A stretch of 64,000 nt of DNA, taken from positions 186,001 through 250,000 of the forward strand of contig JAHBBC010000027.1 of NCBI GenBank assembly GCA_019915015.1, in the 5' to 3' direction. The translations under genes and the position numbers were made by a program. Source of the stretch: Auriscalpium vulgare. Its lineage: Eukaryota; Basidiomycota; Agaricomycetes; Russulales; Auriscalpiaceae. Numbering within the stretch: the first letter of the stretch is position 1; the number at the start of each line of letters is the position of its first letter. Below, piece by piece: positions 21,329-32,001 of the stretch. The notes beneath the pieces are model-generated. The model searched no databases, was not told the DNA's origin, and saw only the letters and a list, made by a program, of their open reading frames with translations.

Positions 21329-21817
21329 CTTTGTCGCGTTGTCGGGGCGTCGAGGAGTAGAGGGAAAGAAAGCGCCCGCGTTAGTGTAGTCATTTTGCAT
21401 CTGCATGTACGTCGTTGAATGCCTCCCAATAGGACTATTAGATCTGCGACCCATTGCCTGGTTAGGCGACGTCAGTGTGCAGGGGCCGCGTGTCGAGGGA
21501 GGGACGGGCGCCAATGACTTGAGAGATTTCGCTCGCGACGGGGGCACGTGGTCGCCACGCGGCTTGGCCGCGCGCGTCGTCCCGCCGCGGCCCGGTGTAC
21601 GTCGCGGGATCAAATCAACAATCGCTGATCAGATCGCGGATCGACCCGGCATTGTGGGCGCTCGGAGGCAAAACCAGCGCTCTGGCCGGGCCACGCGGCC
21701 GGTCGCTCCCACGCACGCACCATTGTTCGTGCGCCTGCGGCGAAGTCGCCGTCGCCCTTCTTCCCTCTTCCCCTCACCTCGCTCGCTCGCCTTCCCGCTC
21801 CCCCGATTCCTCACCCC

Positions 21818-23912
21818 ATGGACGCTGCCACCGTCGCCGACGCCACCGCTACCCGCGCCATGCTGGATCTCCAGCTGGGCTTACTCGGGCCCATGGCGCG
21901 TGACGCCACCTCCGAGGCCCAACTCGCGCTGCTGCGCCCGCAAGCGCGCCAGCTCCTGGTACGTCTGCTCTTCCTGATCTCGCCTTCCTCTCTGACTTGC
22001 GATTTCCTAGCGTGCCTACTACGACGCCCGTGGTCGTGGGGTGACGTTCTCCCCCGAGGCGCGCGCGCGGTACGACGCGCTTGAAGAAGCCGTGCGACCC
22101 CCGCCCCTGTTCCTCGACGAGGCGAACGAAGACGACGAGGCTGCGGAGGCCCCTGAAGCGCCCCAGGCGACCGTGCCGCGGTCCGCTCCGACCGTTGCCA
22201 CGCCGTCGCCCCTCGTCGGCGCTGGGACGCGTGAGGGCACCGTCGCCGTGGCCGACCCTTCCGTTACCCGGCTCCGCCCCAAGGTGCGTGTATCGGCGGT
22301 CCCTGTCGTCACCCGCTAACCTCGCCCCTTTCTTTCTGCCCGCTCTTTACGCAGGCTCGTCGCGTGCTCGCGAACCGCGCGGAGGTGGTGTTGCCGCTCC
22401 CGGGGCCGGTCCCGCCGCCGCCTTCTGCCCGCGGGGAGCGCCTCGCCGCGCGTACCGCCACTGCGACCGTCCAGCCTCCGTCCCAAGCCGCTGGGAAGCG
22501 CCGCGCCTCGCACTCCCCCACACCCCTCTCGTCTCCCCACGCGACCGAGTCGCCTCAACCCCGGCGCGGTCGCACCGCCAAAAAGGGTCGGCCCGCCCCT
22601 CGCCGCCGTCGCAGCCGTTCGTCGACGTCGCCGGGTAGTGGTCTCGACGACTCGCTGTCGGAGGCGGTAGACAGTGACGGCGACCCCTTGTTCCACCGGT
22701 CGGATCGCCGCCCGACGCACACCGAGCGGTACGCTGGTGAGCGCATCAAGGTGAGCTACCCCCTCCCCATCTCCCCTGCTGTTGCTGACCGTCCACCCTC
22801 CCAGACTTCTACCCGCTGCGGCCGCTGCCAGGCTGGTTTCGTGCGCGGGCCGGTGCGTTGTGAGTTCAAGCCTCACCGCCCCACCAAGTGCATCCGCTGT
22901 CGCGCCCAGCGCAAGGGCTGCGGCGGCGCTGTACTCGTGGACGGTTCGCGCCCTCGCGCCCCTTCCCCCCACCGTTCCCGTGGTCGGTCGGTCCGCTCCC
23001 GCGCTCCTTCTCGTGCCCCCCGGCCGCGTTCTGCCTCCCGTCGCGGCGCTGCGGCGCCTGTGGCGGCGCCCTTCTTCGCCAAGTTCCTTGCGGACTTACT
23101 GGCGGCCGCCGACTCTGCAGGTACGTTGCTGCGCCCCTCTTACCCTTCTCCTAACACTCACCTGTTCTTCCCTCCCTTCAGATTCCCCACGTCGGGCTCG
23201 CGACCTCCTCGCGTCCGTGCTGGCGTCGGTGGACGAGGACGCGCGGCGTTTCGAGGACCTCCCTCCTGCCGACAACTTCTCCGACCATGCCGACTCCATC
23301 GCGCTCGTCCGGGCGGAGCTGGCTGCTAGCGCGACGACGCTCAACCTGTGGCCCTACCGTCACGACCGGCTCCTCGTGCGCCTTGCCCAGCTCGAGCACC
23401 AGTTCGGCTCGCGCGTGTCCGCCGACGCTGTGGCTTCCGAGGCCTCCCGCTCTCCCTCCCTCCGTAGTTCGCCGGTCGCTGGGCCCAGTGGTCACCGGCG
23501 CTCTGACTCGCCCACCCTCGCCACCATTCCGCCCAGCTCCGTCGCCGCCTCTACTCCCGCCGCCCCGATCGTTAGCGATGAGGAGGAGGATGAGCTGGAG
23601 CCTGCTCGCGCCCCCTCCGTAGAGTCGCGCGCGTCCCCGGCTCCCGTGCATCCCGTGCTGCGCACGTATGGTCGCCGGCGCGCTGCTCGTACGCCCGCCG
23701 TGTCGGATGGCGCGGAGAGCGCGGAGGACCTTCCCTCGGCCGGCGGTATCCCCCTTGCCGCGCCTGCCGATCCAGCGGGTGTCGACGACGAGACGGACGA
23801 CGACGAAGAGGAGAGCGAGGAAGGCGTGGTCGGAGTCGAGGAGAGCAGCGAGGAGGACGGTTCCGACGTCGGCGACGCCGTCGAGACCGTTTATATGGAC
23901 GTTGCTGAGTAG
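21818..23912 (+). CDS. Cargo gene 1, right copy (618 aa, Zn2Cys6-like)
   Basis: Exons 21818-21958, 22011-22283, 22355-22750, 22805-23120 and 23182-23912; the coding length of 1857 nt is continuous across all four introns. The third intron (54 nt) is also open, so an unspliced form would add 18 residues. The protein matches the left copy. Confidence 0.75.
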
Positions 23913-24200
23913 GGTGGCCACTCCTTGGCCTTTTCTTGTTTTCTCGTCGCTCGTACTGTACTATAGTCCCCGTGTTCTTCTCTACCTCTTCTTTGCTCAC
24001 CTTACGCCTTGCTGCCTGTCTCTTCGTGTTTCCTGCTTCTTTTTAGTCCGTGTCTCGTCGCGCCTTGGAACCGAAAAATAAAATAAAATGTTCCCCCATC
24101 GCAAAAGGAGAAGAGAAATGGAATAAGACTATCGTGCCTTTTCGCCGGCCCCGTGCAATGTCCGCGATGTATCTCCTTAACGTAATTAGTAGCACCGTCG

Positions 24201-24237
24201 CATCCTCCCCCCGACGGAAACTGCTGACCCCAGCAGT
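24201..24237 (-). other. Hairpin-polypurine module 1 (right arm)
   Basis: Exact counterpart of 10491-10527, between the pol stop and the 3' end of cargo gene 1. Confidence 0.75.
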
Positions 24238-24250
24238 CTTATTGGGCCTG

Positions 24251-27200
24251 TCATGCGACGCTGCCGTCTTCCGTGCTGTTGCTCGCGGTGTCCGACGCGT
24301 CGCTGTCTATGCTGCGTGATTCCTGTGCTTGGACGTCGGGGTCAAGCTGTCCGAGAAGCTCGTTTAGTCGTCGGGCGGGTATGTCGATGAACTCCGGTAG
24401 CGGAGGAAGCGTGATGTGTGGTCGCGCGAAGTACGGAATGACGCGAAACTCCGCAGTGGGCCTGTCGAAGACCGCCCCGTGCATATCACACAGGACGTAC
24501 GGTCCACCGCGTCGCCGCCCAATTACGATGAACGGACCGTCGTAGCGAGGCAGCATCTTGCGGTCGAGTGATTTCTCGAACTGCGTGAAACGTACCAGGA
24601 CAAGGTCGCCTCGTTGGAAGCCGTAGTTCTTGATCGACGCTTCGTGGTCGCGCTCGAAAATCAGCGCATCATGCCGCCGCTTGTCAAACACTTTCGAGTG
24701 GAGCGTACGGAGCTGGGTGCGGCTTCTGAAGTGCGACAGCCCGTCGCGCGATTAAATCCGTCGTCGACAGTATTGAGTCGGGCGGTGGTAGGAGATACGT
24801 CGCCTCTACGATATCGAGGGGCATCAATGCCTGCGTGCCAGTCGCCGCGAAGTAGGGGGAGCAGCCCATACGCCTGCGCGTTGTGATCCTGTCCGCCCAG
24901 AATACCGAGTGTGCGACCGTGGCCCACTTGCTCGCGTCACCGTCGGCGGCCTTGTACAGGGCCTGTCGGACGTCGAAATGCGATCGCTCTACGATTCCGT
25001 TGGATCGCGAGTTATAGCCTGAGATGCGGATGTGCTGCACGCCGTAATCTTCCTCGAGGTGCTTCATCGCTGCTAGGTACGGCGTCCCGTTATCCGTTAC
25101 GATTTCCCGGAGCGCTCCCCAGCGACAGAGTACGTCCTCGAATATCCATCGCGCGAGCGACTTGGCATTTTCCTGACGCAGCATGCGCCACTCTGGGAAA
25201 TGCGAGACCGAGCACCTGCCTTGTACGATGTATTTGAAACCTCGCGAAGCCGGCATGTGCATGGTATCAGCGTACATCTTGGCGAACAGCGGCGCCGGGG
25301 TCGCGACCGTTGGGGGAATGAGCACGTGCTTCACCTGTCGCACTTGACAAATGTGGCACGATCGGACAAACCACGCGACGTCGCGGTCCATGTAGGGCCA
25401 CCAGAAGCGTTCGAGGAGAAACATCTTGGTCGGGTACGCGCCGCGATGGCCGACGTCGTCGTGGCACGCTTTTAAAGCCCCTATGCGGCGTTCCGGTGCT
25501 AAAACGAGCTGGTGGCGCCCCTGCGGCTCCTTGCGAAAGAGACTCGTGCCATCGAGGAAGAACTCAGTGCAGTACCTTAGGAACGTCGCATACTCTTGGT
25601 CGGCGAGGCCCTCCGGTCGTTGGAGCGTGTTGTGCCATTCCCGCACTCGAACGAGTCGCTCGTCGGCCTGCTGCGCCTTGATGTCGCGGTCAACGGCGTC
25701 GTACGACAACTCTGTCGGAGCTGCCTGGGTGACGAACGTTGCGATCGCGGCCCTTGGTTGGTCGCGCGGATCCCCCGACCGTGGCCTTGTACTGCGCGGT
25801 ACGTATGCGTTCACGAGGTGAATGAAGCCATACATTGCGTCGACCCAATCCTCGAACCCGTCGTGCTCATTCTCTGCCACGTCGCCCGGTTGGCGCCTTC
25901 GTCGCGACATCCCGTCAGGCCCATGAAACAGGCCGGGCACGTGAACTAGGACGAAATGGAACATTAAAATGGCAATAATCCACTGATTCATGCTGGCTGA
26001 GGGTTCAATATCGGGGTTGTCGAGCATGCCCTTAATGTAGCGTGCGTCGACTTCCACGACCATGTTCCGCACTCCGATGAGATATATCTTCAGCGCGCGG
26101 AGCGCCCGAAACAGGCCGTATAATTCTAACTTTGGTTGCGAAAAACGCGCCTCGCGATCGTTCAACGCGATGGACCCAAACCGTGCGTACCGACGCTTCT
26201 TGCGACTCTTCGGATCGTCGGCGTCAGCCTGGCACAGCAAGAACCCGACCGCAATAGGAGACGTATCGACCGCGAGGATAACCGGTTCGCCCGACTGATA
26301 GTTGATCGGTTTCAGGGCTGGCGACTCCAGCAACGCGCTTTTGAGATCTTCCATAGCTGCTAATTGTTCCGCTCCGAATTCGAATGGCACATCTTTCCTT
26401 GTAAGGTGCGTGAGCGCATGCGCGCGATGTGCGAAATGGTGGATGAAGATCCTCAGCACCCCGACCGTCCCGAGGAACGCCCGCACATCGGACAGGTCTT
26501 GACATGGCCCCCAATTCACAATCTTAGCCACCCGTTGTTCGTCGGGGATCCGCCCGTCCCTCGTGCAGCGGTGTCCGACCACGACAATTTCGGGCGCGCA
26601 CAAAATAGTCTTCCAACCCGAAAACGTCCCGCCCGAATAACCCATGCGCTGTACGACGCGGTTGAGATTCTGAAAGTGTTCCCAGACAAATCGGCGGATG
26701 CCCTCGTTGTCAGCGATTGTCTCGTACTTCCCCTGGTCGTCCTTGTATTCGCTCGCGGGGCCCTTGACCGGTACATCATCAATAAACGGTATCGTGACGT
26801 GGGGAATTTCCGGCCTCAGGATATGTGTGACGTCGTCGTGGAAGATAGGCACTGAATTCGTCCAGCCCATCGGTAGTGTTACCAACCGCAGCGCGCCGTA
26901 AGGGGTCTGGAACGTAGTGAGGTCGCGCGACGCTGGGTCCAACGCCCGCTCGTCGTATCCGACGTACAGATCCAGCATCGCGCCGCAAGCCCGACCCGCG
27001 AATTGCTCGGCCAGTTGGTCGGTAAACGGGGGCACACCGGAATGAGCTATCGTGACGGCGTTTAACGGCTCCAGGCTGTGCACTATGCGCAGGCTCGTTC
27101 CATCCTTTTTGACCACGCAGAACCACCGCGACCTATACGACGAATTGGATGGTTCGTAGACGTTCGCGGCCAACTTCCGACTGATTTGTTCCATGACTTG

Positions 27201-27926
27201 GTCGTAGATTCCCGGCGGGATCGGTATGTTGCGTTGTACCCATGGCGTGTGCGGTACGACGGGTATCGTGACCGGCGGAAAGAAATCTTCGCGGAAGTGG
27301 CCTCGCTCGCTGTCGTCCCACGCGAACGCGCCGTTGTGCTCGCACATAAAATGGTGCATCAGCTTGCGTTCCTCCTTCCACAAGAAGTCCCCCTCGTGAA
27401 CTACGTCGAATTGGTCGCGGCGCTCCTCGGTGTAACGCCCCGTCGGCCGGAAGTCGGGGGGCTTCGTCGGTAACTTGGGTAGTGTCGCTAGCGGGTCGCC
27501 TCGTATGTCGCGTATGATTCTGAACTGCCCAGGCAAGTCGGCTAGTACTGGCTTCACTTTTAGGTGGGCTGGCTTATACTTTTTCTTGGTCGCTGCGAAA
27601 ACTGCGCGTGCCCGCGCGCTGCTTGGCAGCGACTTACAGTCGCGAAATTCCTGTTCGCCTGCGAACGAGGGCACCCCGGCTGGGGCAAGAAAGAAAACGG
27701 GCGCCGATGGAACGTCTAAAGTCGCGTCGGTCGGCCGATCAAATATTGGAGGGGTAGATTCTGGGAGATCGCAAAATGATAAATAGGTTGCTCGTAACTC
27801 TTCGGGCGAACTAGAGGAGTCGAAGGGGACCACGGCTTCCACGGAAATAGGATCGGCGGCGTCGCCCGTGAACTCGAGGACGAGCGCCACCTCCGCCTGG
27901 TCGTCCAACGACGCCTCTAGAGCCGA
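24251..27926 (-). pseudogene. pol of the right copy, frameshifted in the integrase
   Basis: RT, RNase H and the integrase catalytic core are intact, but two bases (GC) are missing near 24721-24723 compared with the left copy. Translation runs into a stop about 13 codons later, at 24684, and loses the last 146 codons, which form the integrase C-terminal domain. Two substitutions near the RNase H end (Leu to Pro, Arg to Gln) also separate it from the left copy. Confidence 0.88.
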
Positions 27927-30900
27927 AAATCCCTGCGCTCGCCGGCGCTCTGAACGATGCGACGCGAGCCTCGCTCTACTGTCGGGACGGTCGCCGTCGC
28001 TTGAGTGTTGGGATCGGTGATCGTGATGGTCTGTCGCTCATCGACAAAGTTGCGGACTATACTCCCAGTGAGGACGTCGAAGGGCCTCCCTAGCAGGATG
28101 TCGTAGGCCGGAGAACGTATGACGTGTATCTGCACGTAGAGCGTGATGTCGCCTAGCTTTAGCGCTACGTTGCGGGCTAGCCCGAGGGATTTGTCAATCG
28201 AGCCGTTGGCGGAAAGCATGTCCAGTGTGATCGCGGGATCATATGCCAGGCCGAGAAAATGACAAACGTCTTCGGACATGGAGATGACCTGCGACCCTGG
28301 ATCCAGGATAGCCTCAATGTGCGCTTGGTTATCCACCAAGGGCAGGACCGCTCGCAATGCCGATGACTCTTTTGCGACCACCAGCGGGGCCGGTTTCTCG
28401 GCCGAGGCACTCATCAACGTCAGCATCGGGTCGGAGAGCACCAGCGACCCACGAGGCGGCACCGCTGGCTGGCTCTGTATGGCCTGCAAGAACGACGACG
28501 GCATGTGCGAGGTGTATCCCCGCGCTCGATCTCTCTCCTGCTCGCGCTCTTCCTCGTACAAGTCGCCGGGTAGGTCCGACCACTCCTTGGTAGGCCCTTC
28601 CCCTTCCGCTACGACCGTGTGTAGGACCGCTACTGGGGAGTCCCCGCTGGACAGTACCGGGGCCGCTATGCGTCGCGGGGTGATAGTGTATCGCAACTGG
28701 GAACGTACTTCTGGCGCCAGCGACAGTAACTCGCTCTGTGTCAGAGTGACGGAAGTCTCCATCGCGCGGCCGTAGACTTCCTTCGCGACTTCCTCACTAT
28801 GGATGGGCGTGTCCTTGGTATAGGCGGCGACTGGTTTCTTTCCTTTGTCTGGTCGGGACGCGTCCCCGACGGGTATGTAGGTTGCGTCGGGTACGGAGGC
28901 GAAAGGATGGATGGGTTCCGGCTCTATCTCCTCGGGGTCCTTCTCGACTGTCGGCTCGCCCTCGCTCTCTTCCCTCGCTGCTTCCGCATCCTCTGGATCT
29001 TCGGGCACCGCGAACGTAACCTTCGGCCGCTTTGCCGTGAATTTCGACGGAGATATGACCACCTCAGGGACTAGCCTCTTGGATCGCACTCTCTCCCCGG
29101 GCAGCGGACCGATTGGTGGCGGTAACTCTCTGTTGCGAATCGCTGCCTCCCTTCGGGCCCGGCCGGCGTTCCTCTGCTCCTTCATGAGGGTTAACATCGC
29201 CATCTCTTGACGCAACTCCTCGAGTCGCTCGTCGTCCGTCAACGGCGGGATTAACTGGATGAGCCCGGCGACCGGCTGGTCGCGCGCAGGTCGGAGCGGG
29301 TAGTCGGTGACGGCGATGGGACCTGTCGATGCCAACATCATTGTTTCCGTCGCGTTGCCCGCGACTCTGGCCGCGACGTCGGCGCGCAGCCCGGACGGGT
29401 CCGTGCGATAATATTCGTCTACCCTCGCTTGAATCGGGCCTAGCCCAAATGGCACTGGCCTGCCGCTCTTGAGTACCACCTGGTTCATCTCGTTGCGTAC
29501 CACCCGCCCCGTCGCTATGTAGTCTTGCAGGACGAGGCATTCGCGGATGAAGTGCTCGGGACCGTTGCAGAACGAGCACCTGGCGCCATCCTGTCCCGGG
29601 GCCGGGCGAGGACGATCGAAACGAGCGGCCGACGCCATCATCGGGCACGGTGGCCCGCGCGTGTACGCCGACGGCTGCGGGCCTGCGTTACTCATCCCCA
29701 TCGCATCGGCTCTCCCCGCGCTATACGCTTTCGCGATCTGCTCGGCCGCCTTCTCCATCAGAGCGGCAAACTGCTCGACCTTGATCGCAGGTTCTTCCGC
29801 CTTGACGGCCACGGGTTGGGACAAGTCGGCCAGACCCGCGGGGACGCTGAGCCCTGCCGATCGCGGGGTGCTCGACGTGCCGTGCAGCACGTACCGCGCC
29901 GCTTCCACTATTTGGTCCATCGGGTACGGGCCGTCGCGATCGTGGTCGGGATACTTCAGCTGCAGCCGCTGCTCTATCCTATCTTGCAGTCCCTTCTGAA
30001 ATCCACGCAAGAAAGTGTAGTCGCGGTCGCGCTCGGAGATACGCTGCCGCCCTATAAGAAACTGGGAGATCGCGTAGAAACCACGATAGTATTCCCCAAC
30101 GTCGCCAATGGTCGTGACGCCTCGGCGGGCTGTCTCGGCGACGAGCTGATCGAGGTCGCCCATCGTGTATTTGCGCTCCTCGTCCGCTCCGGGGTATAGC
30201 GCTATGATCGCGGTCACGAACTCTTCGAACGTCGCATTGCCCGCGTACTGGGGTCGGCTTTGCCACTGGTCTGCTGTAAGGACGTCCAGGTATCGCGTGG
30301 CGTGCTCCTTCTTCTCCTGGTCCTGGCCGTCCTCGATACCCGCCCGCGTGAACAAGTGCCTCAACTCCGCGAAATAGCGTTGCAGCTCGCGCGGCTTAAG
30401 ATTGTCGAACTTAGGGGCTTGGCGGTCGCCACGGGTAGGCATCGGAGTGGCCATGGTCGTGCGACGGGGTAAACGCGATAACGGAGTACTGGATTGCGAT
30501 GTGGGAGAAACTGGTCGGGAAACCTGTGCGGCCGCTCCACGCCCGTCTCCTGATAAACCTCCGTGCGTTCCGACGTTTCCGCGGTCGGAAGCCAAGCGGT
30601 CGCTGTCGGAAGGCACCTGTGCCTCGTCTCGGTCCTCATCAATCAGCGCAGCCACTTCGGGCTCCGATTCCGACGGGGTAAGCTCCGGCGACGACCATTG
30701 TCGCATCGCTCCGCCAGTCAGCAACTTGATCGACGCCTCATTGACGTCCAGGAGCTCCTGATGGAGGGACCGTCTACCATCCCAACCGTGCTCCGACTCT
30801 TCCGATTGGACAGGGCCTGCCTCCGCGTTTTGATTGCCGGGAGCCTCGCCCGCAGCATCCCCGTCGTTCTCGGGTGCTGCGTCCGACACACCCGATGCCT

Positions 30901-31099
30901 CGCCGTCGTCGTTTTCGTTGTCGCCCTCGGCGCCTTCAGCGCTGGAAGTCGCGCGCTCTTCGTCCGACGCCCCACCTTCCGACGATGCGAGGTGTCCTGG
31001 CATGGACTCCGCCCGCTGACTGGTCGAGTACTCCGACGGGGCCGATCGGGGCGGTGCGCGTCGAGTGGGCTCTACGATAACCCTCGCCTTTGGTGCCAT
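27917..31099 (-). CDS. Gag-protease polyprotein, right copy (1060 aa, intact)
   Basis: ATG at 31099 gives an unbroken frame. The order is an acidic, Ser/Glu-rich N-terminus of about 190 residues, a capsid-like helical region (about 225-400), a linker, a CCHC zinc knuckle at residues 508-521 (CX2CX4HX4C), a charged spacer, and a retropepsin from about 915 with D933-P-G-S in place of the usual D-T-G-S. It would package RNA and mature the particle. Pol lies downstream in the -1 frame. Compared with the left arm it has one extra G that keeps the frame, and one Ala to Thr change in the spacer. Confidence 0.9.
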   Translation of the reverse strand: MAPKARVIVEPTRRAPPRSAPSEYSTSQRAESMPGHLASSEGGASDEERATSSAEGAEGDNENDDGEASGVSDAAPENDGDAAGEAPGNQNAEAGPVQSEESEHGWDGRRSLHQELLDVNEASIKLLTGGAMRQWSSPELTPSESEPEVAALIDEDRDEAQVPSDSDRLASDRGNVGTHGGLSGDGRGAAAQVSRPVSPTSQSSTPLSRLPRRTTMATPMPTRGDRQAPKFDNLKPRELQRYFAELRHLFTRAGIEDGQDQEKKEHATRYLDVLTADQWQSRPQYAGNATFEEFVTAIIALYPGADEERKYTMGDLDQLVAETARRGVTTIGDVGEYYRGFYAISQFLIGRQRISERDRDYTFLRGFQKGLQDRIEQRLQLKYPDHDRDGPYPMDQIVEAARYVLHGTSSTPRSAGLSVPAGLADLSQPVAVKAEEPAIKVEQFAALMEKAAEQIAKAYSAGRADAMGMSNAGPQPSAYTRGPPCPMMASAARFDRPRPAPGQDGARCSFCNGPEHFIRECLVLQDYIATGRVVRNEMNQVVLKSGRPVPFGLGPIQARVDEYYRTDPSGLRADVAARVAGNATETMMLASTGPIAVTDYPLRPARDQPVAGLIQLIPPLTDDERLEELRQEMAMLTLMKEQRNAGRARREAAIRNRELPPPIGPLPGERVRSKRLVPEVVISPSKFTAKRPKVTFAVPEDPEDAEAAREESEGEPTVEKDPEEIEPEPIHPFASVPDATYIPVGDASRPDKGKKPVAAYTKDTPIHSEEVAKEVYGRAMETSVTLTQSELLSLAPEVRSQLRYTITPRRIAAPVLSSGDSPVAVLHTVVAEGEGPTKEWSDLPGDLYEEEREQERDRARGYTSHMPSSFLQAIQSQPAVPPRGSLVLSDPMLTLMSASAEKPAPLVVAKESSALRAVLPLVDNQAHIEAILDPGSQVISMSEDVCHFLGLAYDPAITLDMLSANGSIDKSLGLARNVALKLGDITLYVQIHVIRSPAYDILLGRPFDVLTGSIVRNFVDERQTITITDPNTQATATVPTVERGSRRIVQSAGERRDFRL

Positions 31100-31202
31100 C
31101 GGGTTGCTGAGCGGTTGACACTAGCCCCCTCGCGGTGGGCTCCACAAATGATGAGATGAACCCTGGGGGAGGCCCCGGGAACGTCGATAGAAATGGAGGG
31201 AG

Positions 31203-31999
31203 CGAGCAGCCAACCGCTGGCCCAAGAGGTAGTGGGTCGGAGGAAGAAACCCAAGATCGCGACCGTGCCCCGAACAAACCACCCAGGACCCCGCGGGTCC
31301 TGCCCTCGTCCTGCGGCCCTCTCCCTCTCTCTCTCTCTCTCCGCTCCCGTCCGACCGTCGCACGTTGCGTCTCTTCCCACACTATTCGGTGCGACCCTCC
31401 CGTCTGTCGCCGCCGGTCCGTCCTAGTTGCGGAGTCGCCCTTGCCGTCCGACCGTCCGACCTGTGTCCCCGCGCTTGTACCGTCCGAGTCGCTATCCTGG
31501 AATATAAACGTCAGTCATAAAACCTACCACACTGTATCACTCCAGTCTGTGGTTGAGTCGGGGCAGCGTAGCCCGTGGTATCGCAAAGGTGGCGCGACCC
31601 GGATGTCGCTACGGCTTCCTGGTTTAAGGCATCGTGTCGGGCTGGTCTGGCGGTGTCGCGTCGTGCGATGCTCTCTGTGAAGCAGGAATGAAAGGTGTAG
31701 TCTCGGGTGTAGGCCCAAGGTCCAAAAGTGTCTATACAAGAGTATGAATCACATCTATATACCGCTGCTTCGTCAGCTCTCCCACGGCCCGTGCACTCGC
31801 GCCCCGCTAAGTCTCGCCCCCCTCCACGGTACGCTTCCCCTACGCCGTCTGTTATCGCAGCTGTGTCGCCCTGCCTCCGGAGTATCGCATCGTGGTCGTG
31901 TGGTTGCCTCGACGCCCTATGGGCGTCTCGGGGGTGTGTATCGTTCTGTAGCGGTGCGATCGGCCCGTTTCGGTGCCTGTAGCGCGGCGGGTCCCATCA
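31203..31999 (-). repeat. 5' LTR, right copy
   Basis: Complete LTR in reverse orientation. It shares the diagnostic bases at LTR positions 86 and 227 with the left 5' LTR and has one private change in the segment just after the TATA box. Its outer end directly abuts the repeat that carries the second peptide gene. Confidence 0.88.
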
Positions 32000-32001
32000 T
32001 C

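Larger units (their letters stand above)
2728..31999. repeat. 29-kb inverted repeat of two retrotransposon copies
   Basis: Left arm 2728-17135 and right arm 17187-31999 are reverse complements. Paired positions add up to 34728 throughout the 3' region and up to the pol indel, and the arms differ by a handful of substitutions, a 2-nt indel in pol, a 1-nt indel in gag and a 406-nt tandem LTR piece in the right arm. The unpaired centre is about 51 nt. Confidence 0.92.
17539..31999 (-). mobile_element. Ty3/Gypsy LTR retrotransposon with antisense cargo genes, right copy
   Basis: This is the mirror image of the left copy: 5' LTR at 31203-31999, gag-protease 27917-31099, pol 24251-27926, the three cargo genes on the plus strand at 18498-23912, and 3' LTR 17539-18335. 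Here gag is intact but pol has a 2-nt deletion. All three cargo genes are open and unchanged. After the terminal CCCATCA the right junction reads TCC, which is also what follows the LTR end internally (complement of the GGA of the polypurine tract). Confidence 0.9.

Noticed and set aside
24684..27908. Right-arm pol as a naturally shorter integrase
   Set aside because: The missing C-terminal domain is encoded just downstream in another frame (24251-24691) and differs from the left arm only by two lost bases.
2728..31999. Palindrome as a simple fold-back read or missing-adapter artefact
   Set aside because: Such an artefact would mirror the flanks too. Here the left and right flanks are in the same orientation and one runs on into a complete gene. 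An assembly join between haplotypes remains possible and is listed as a finding.
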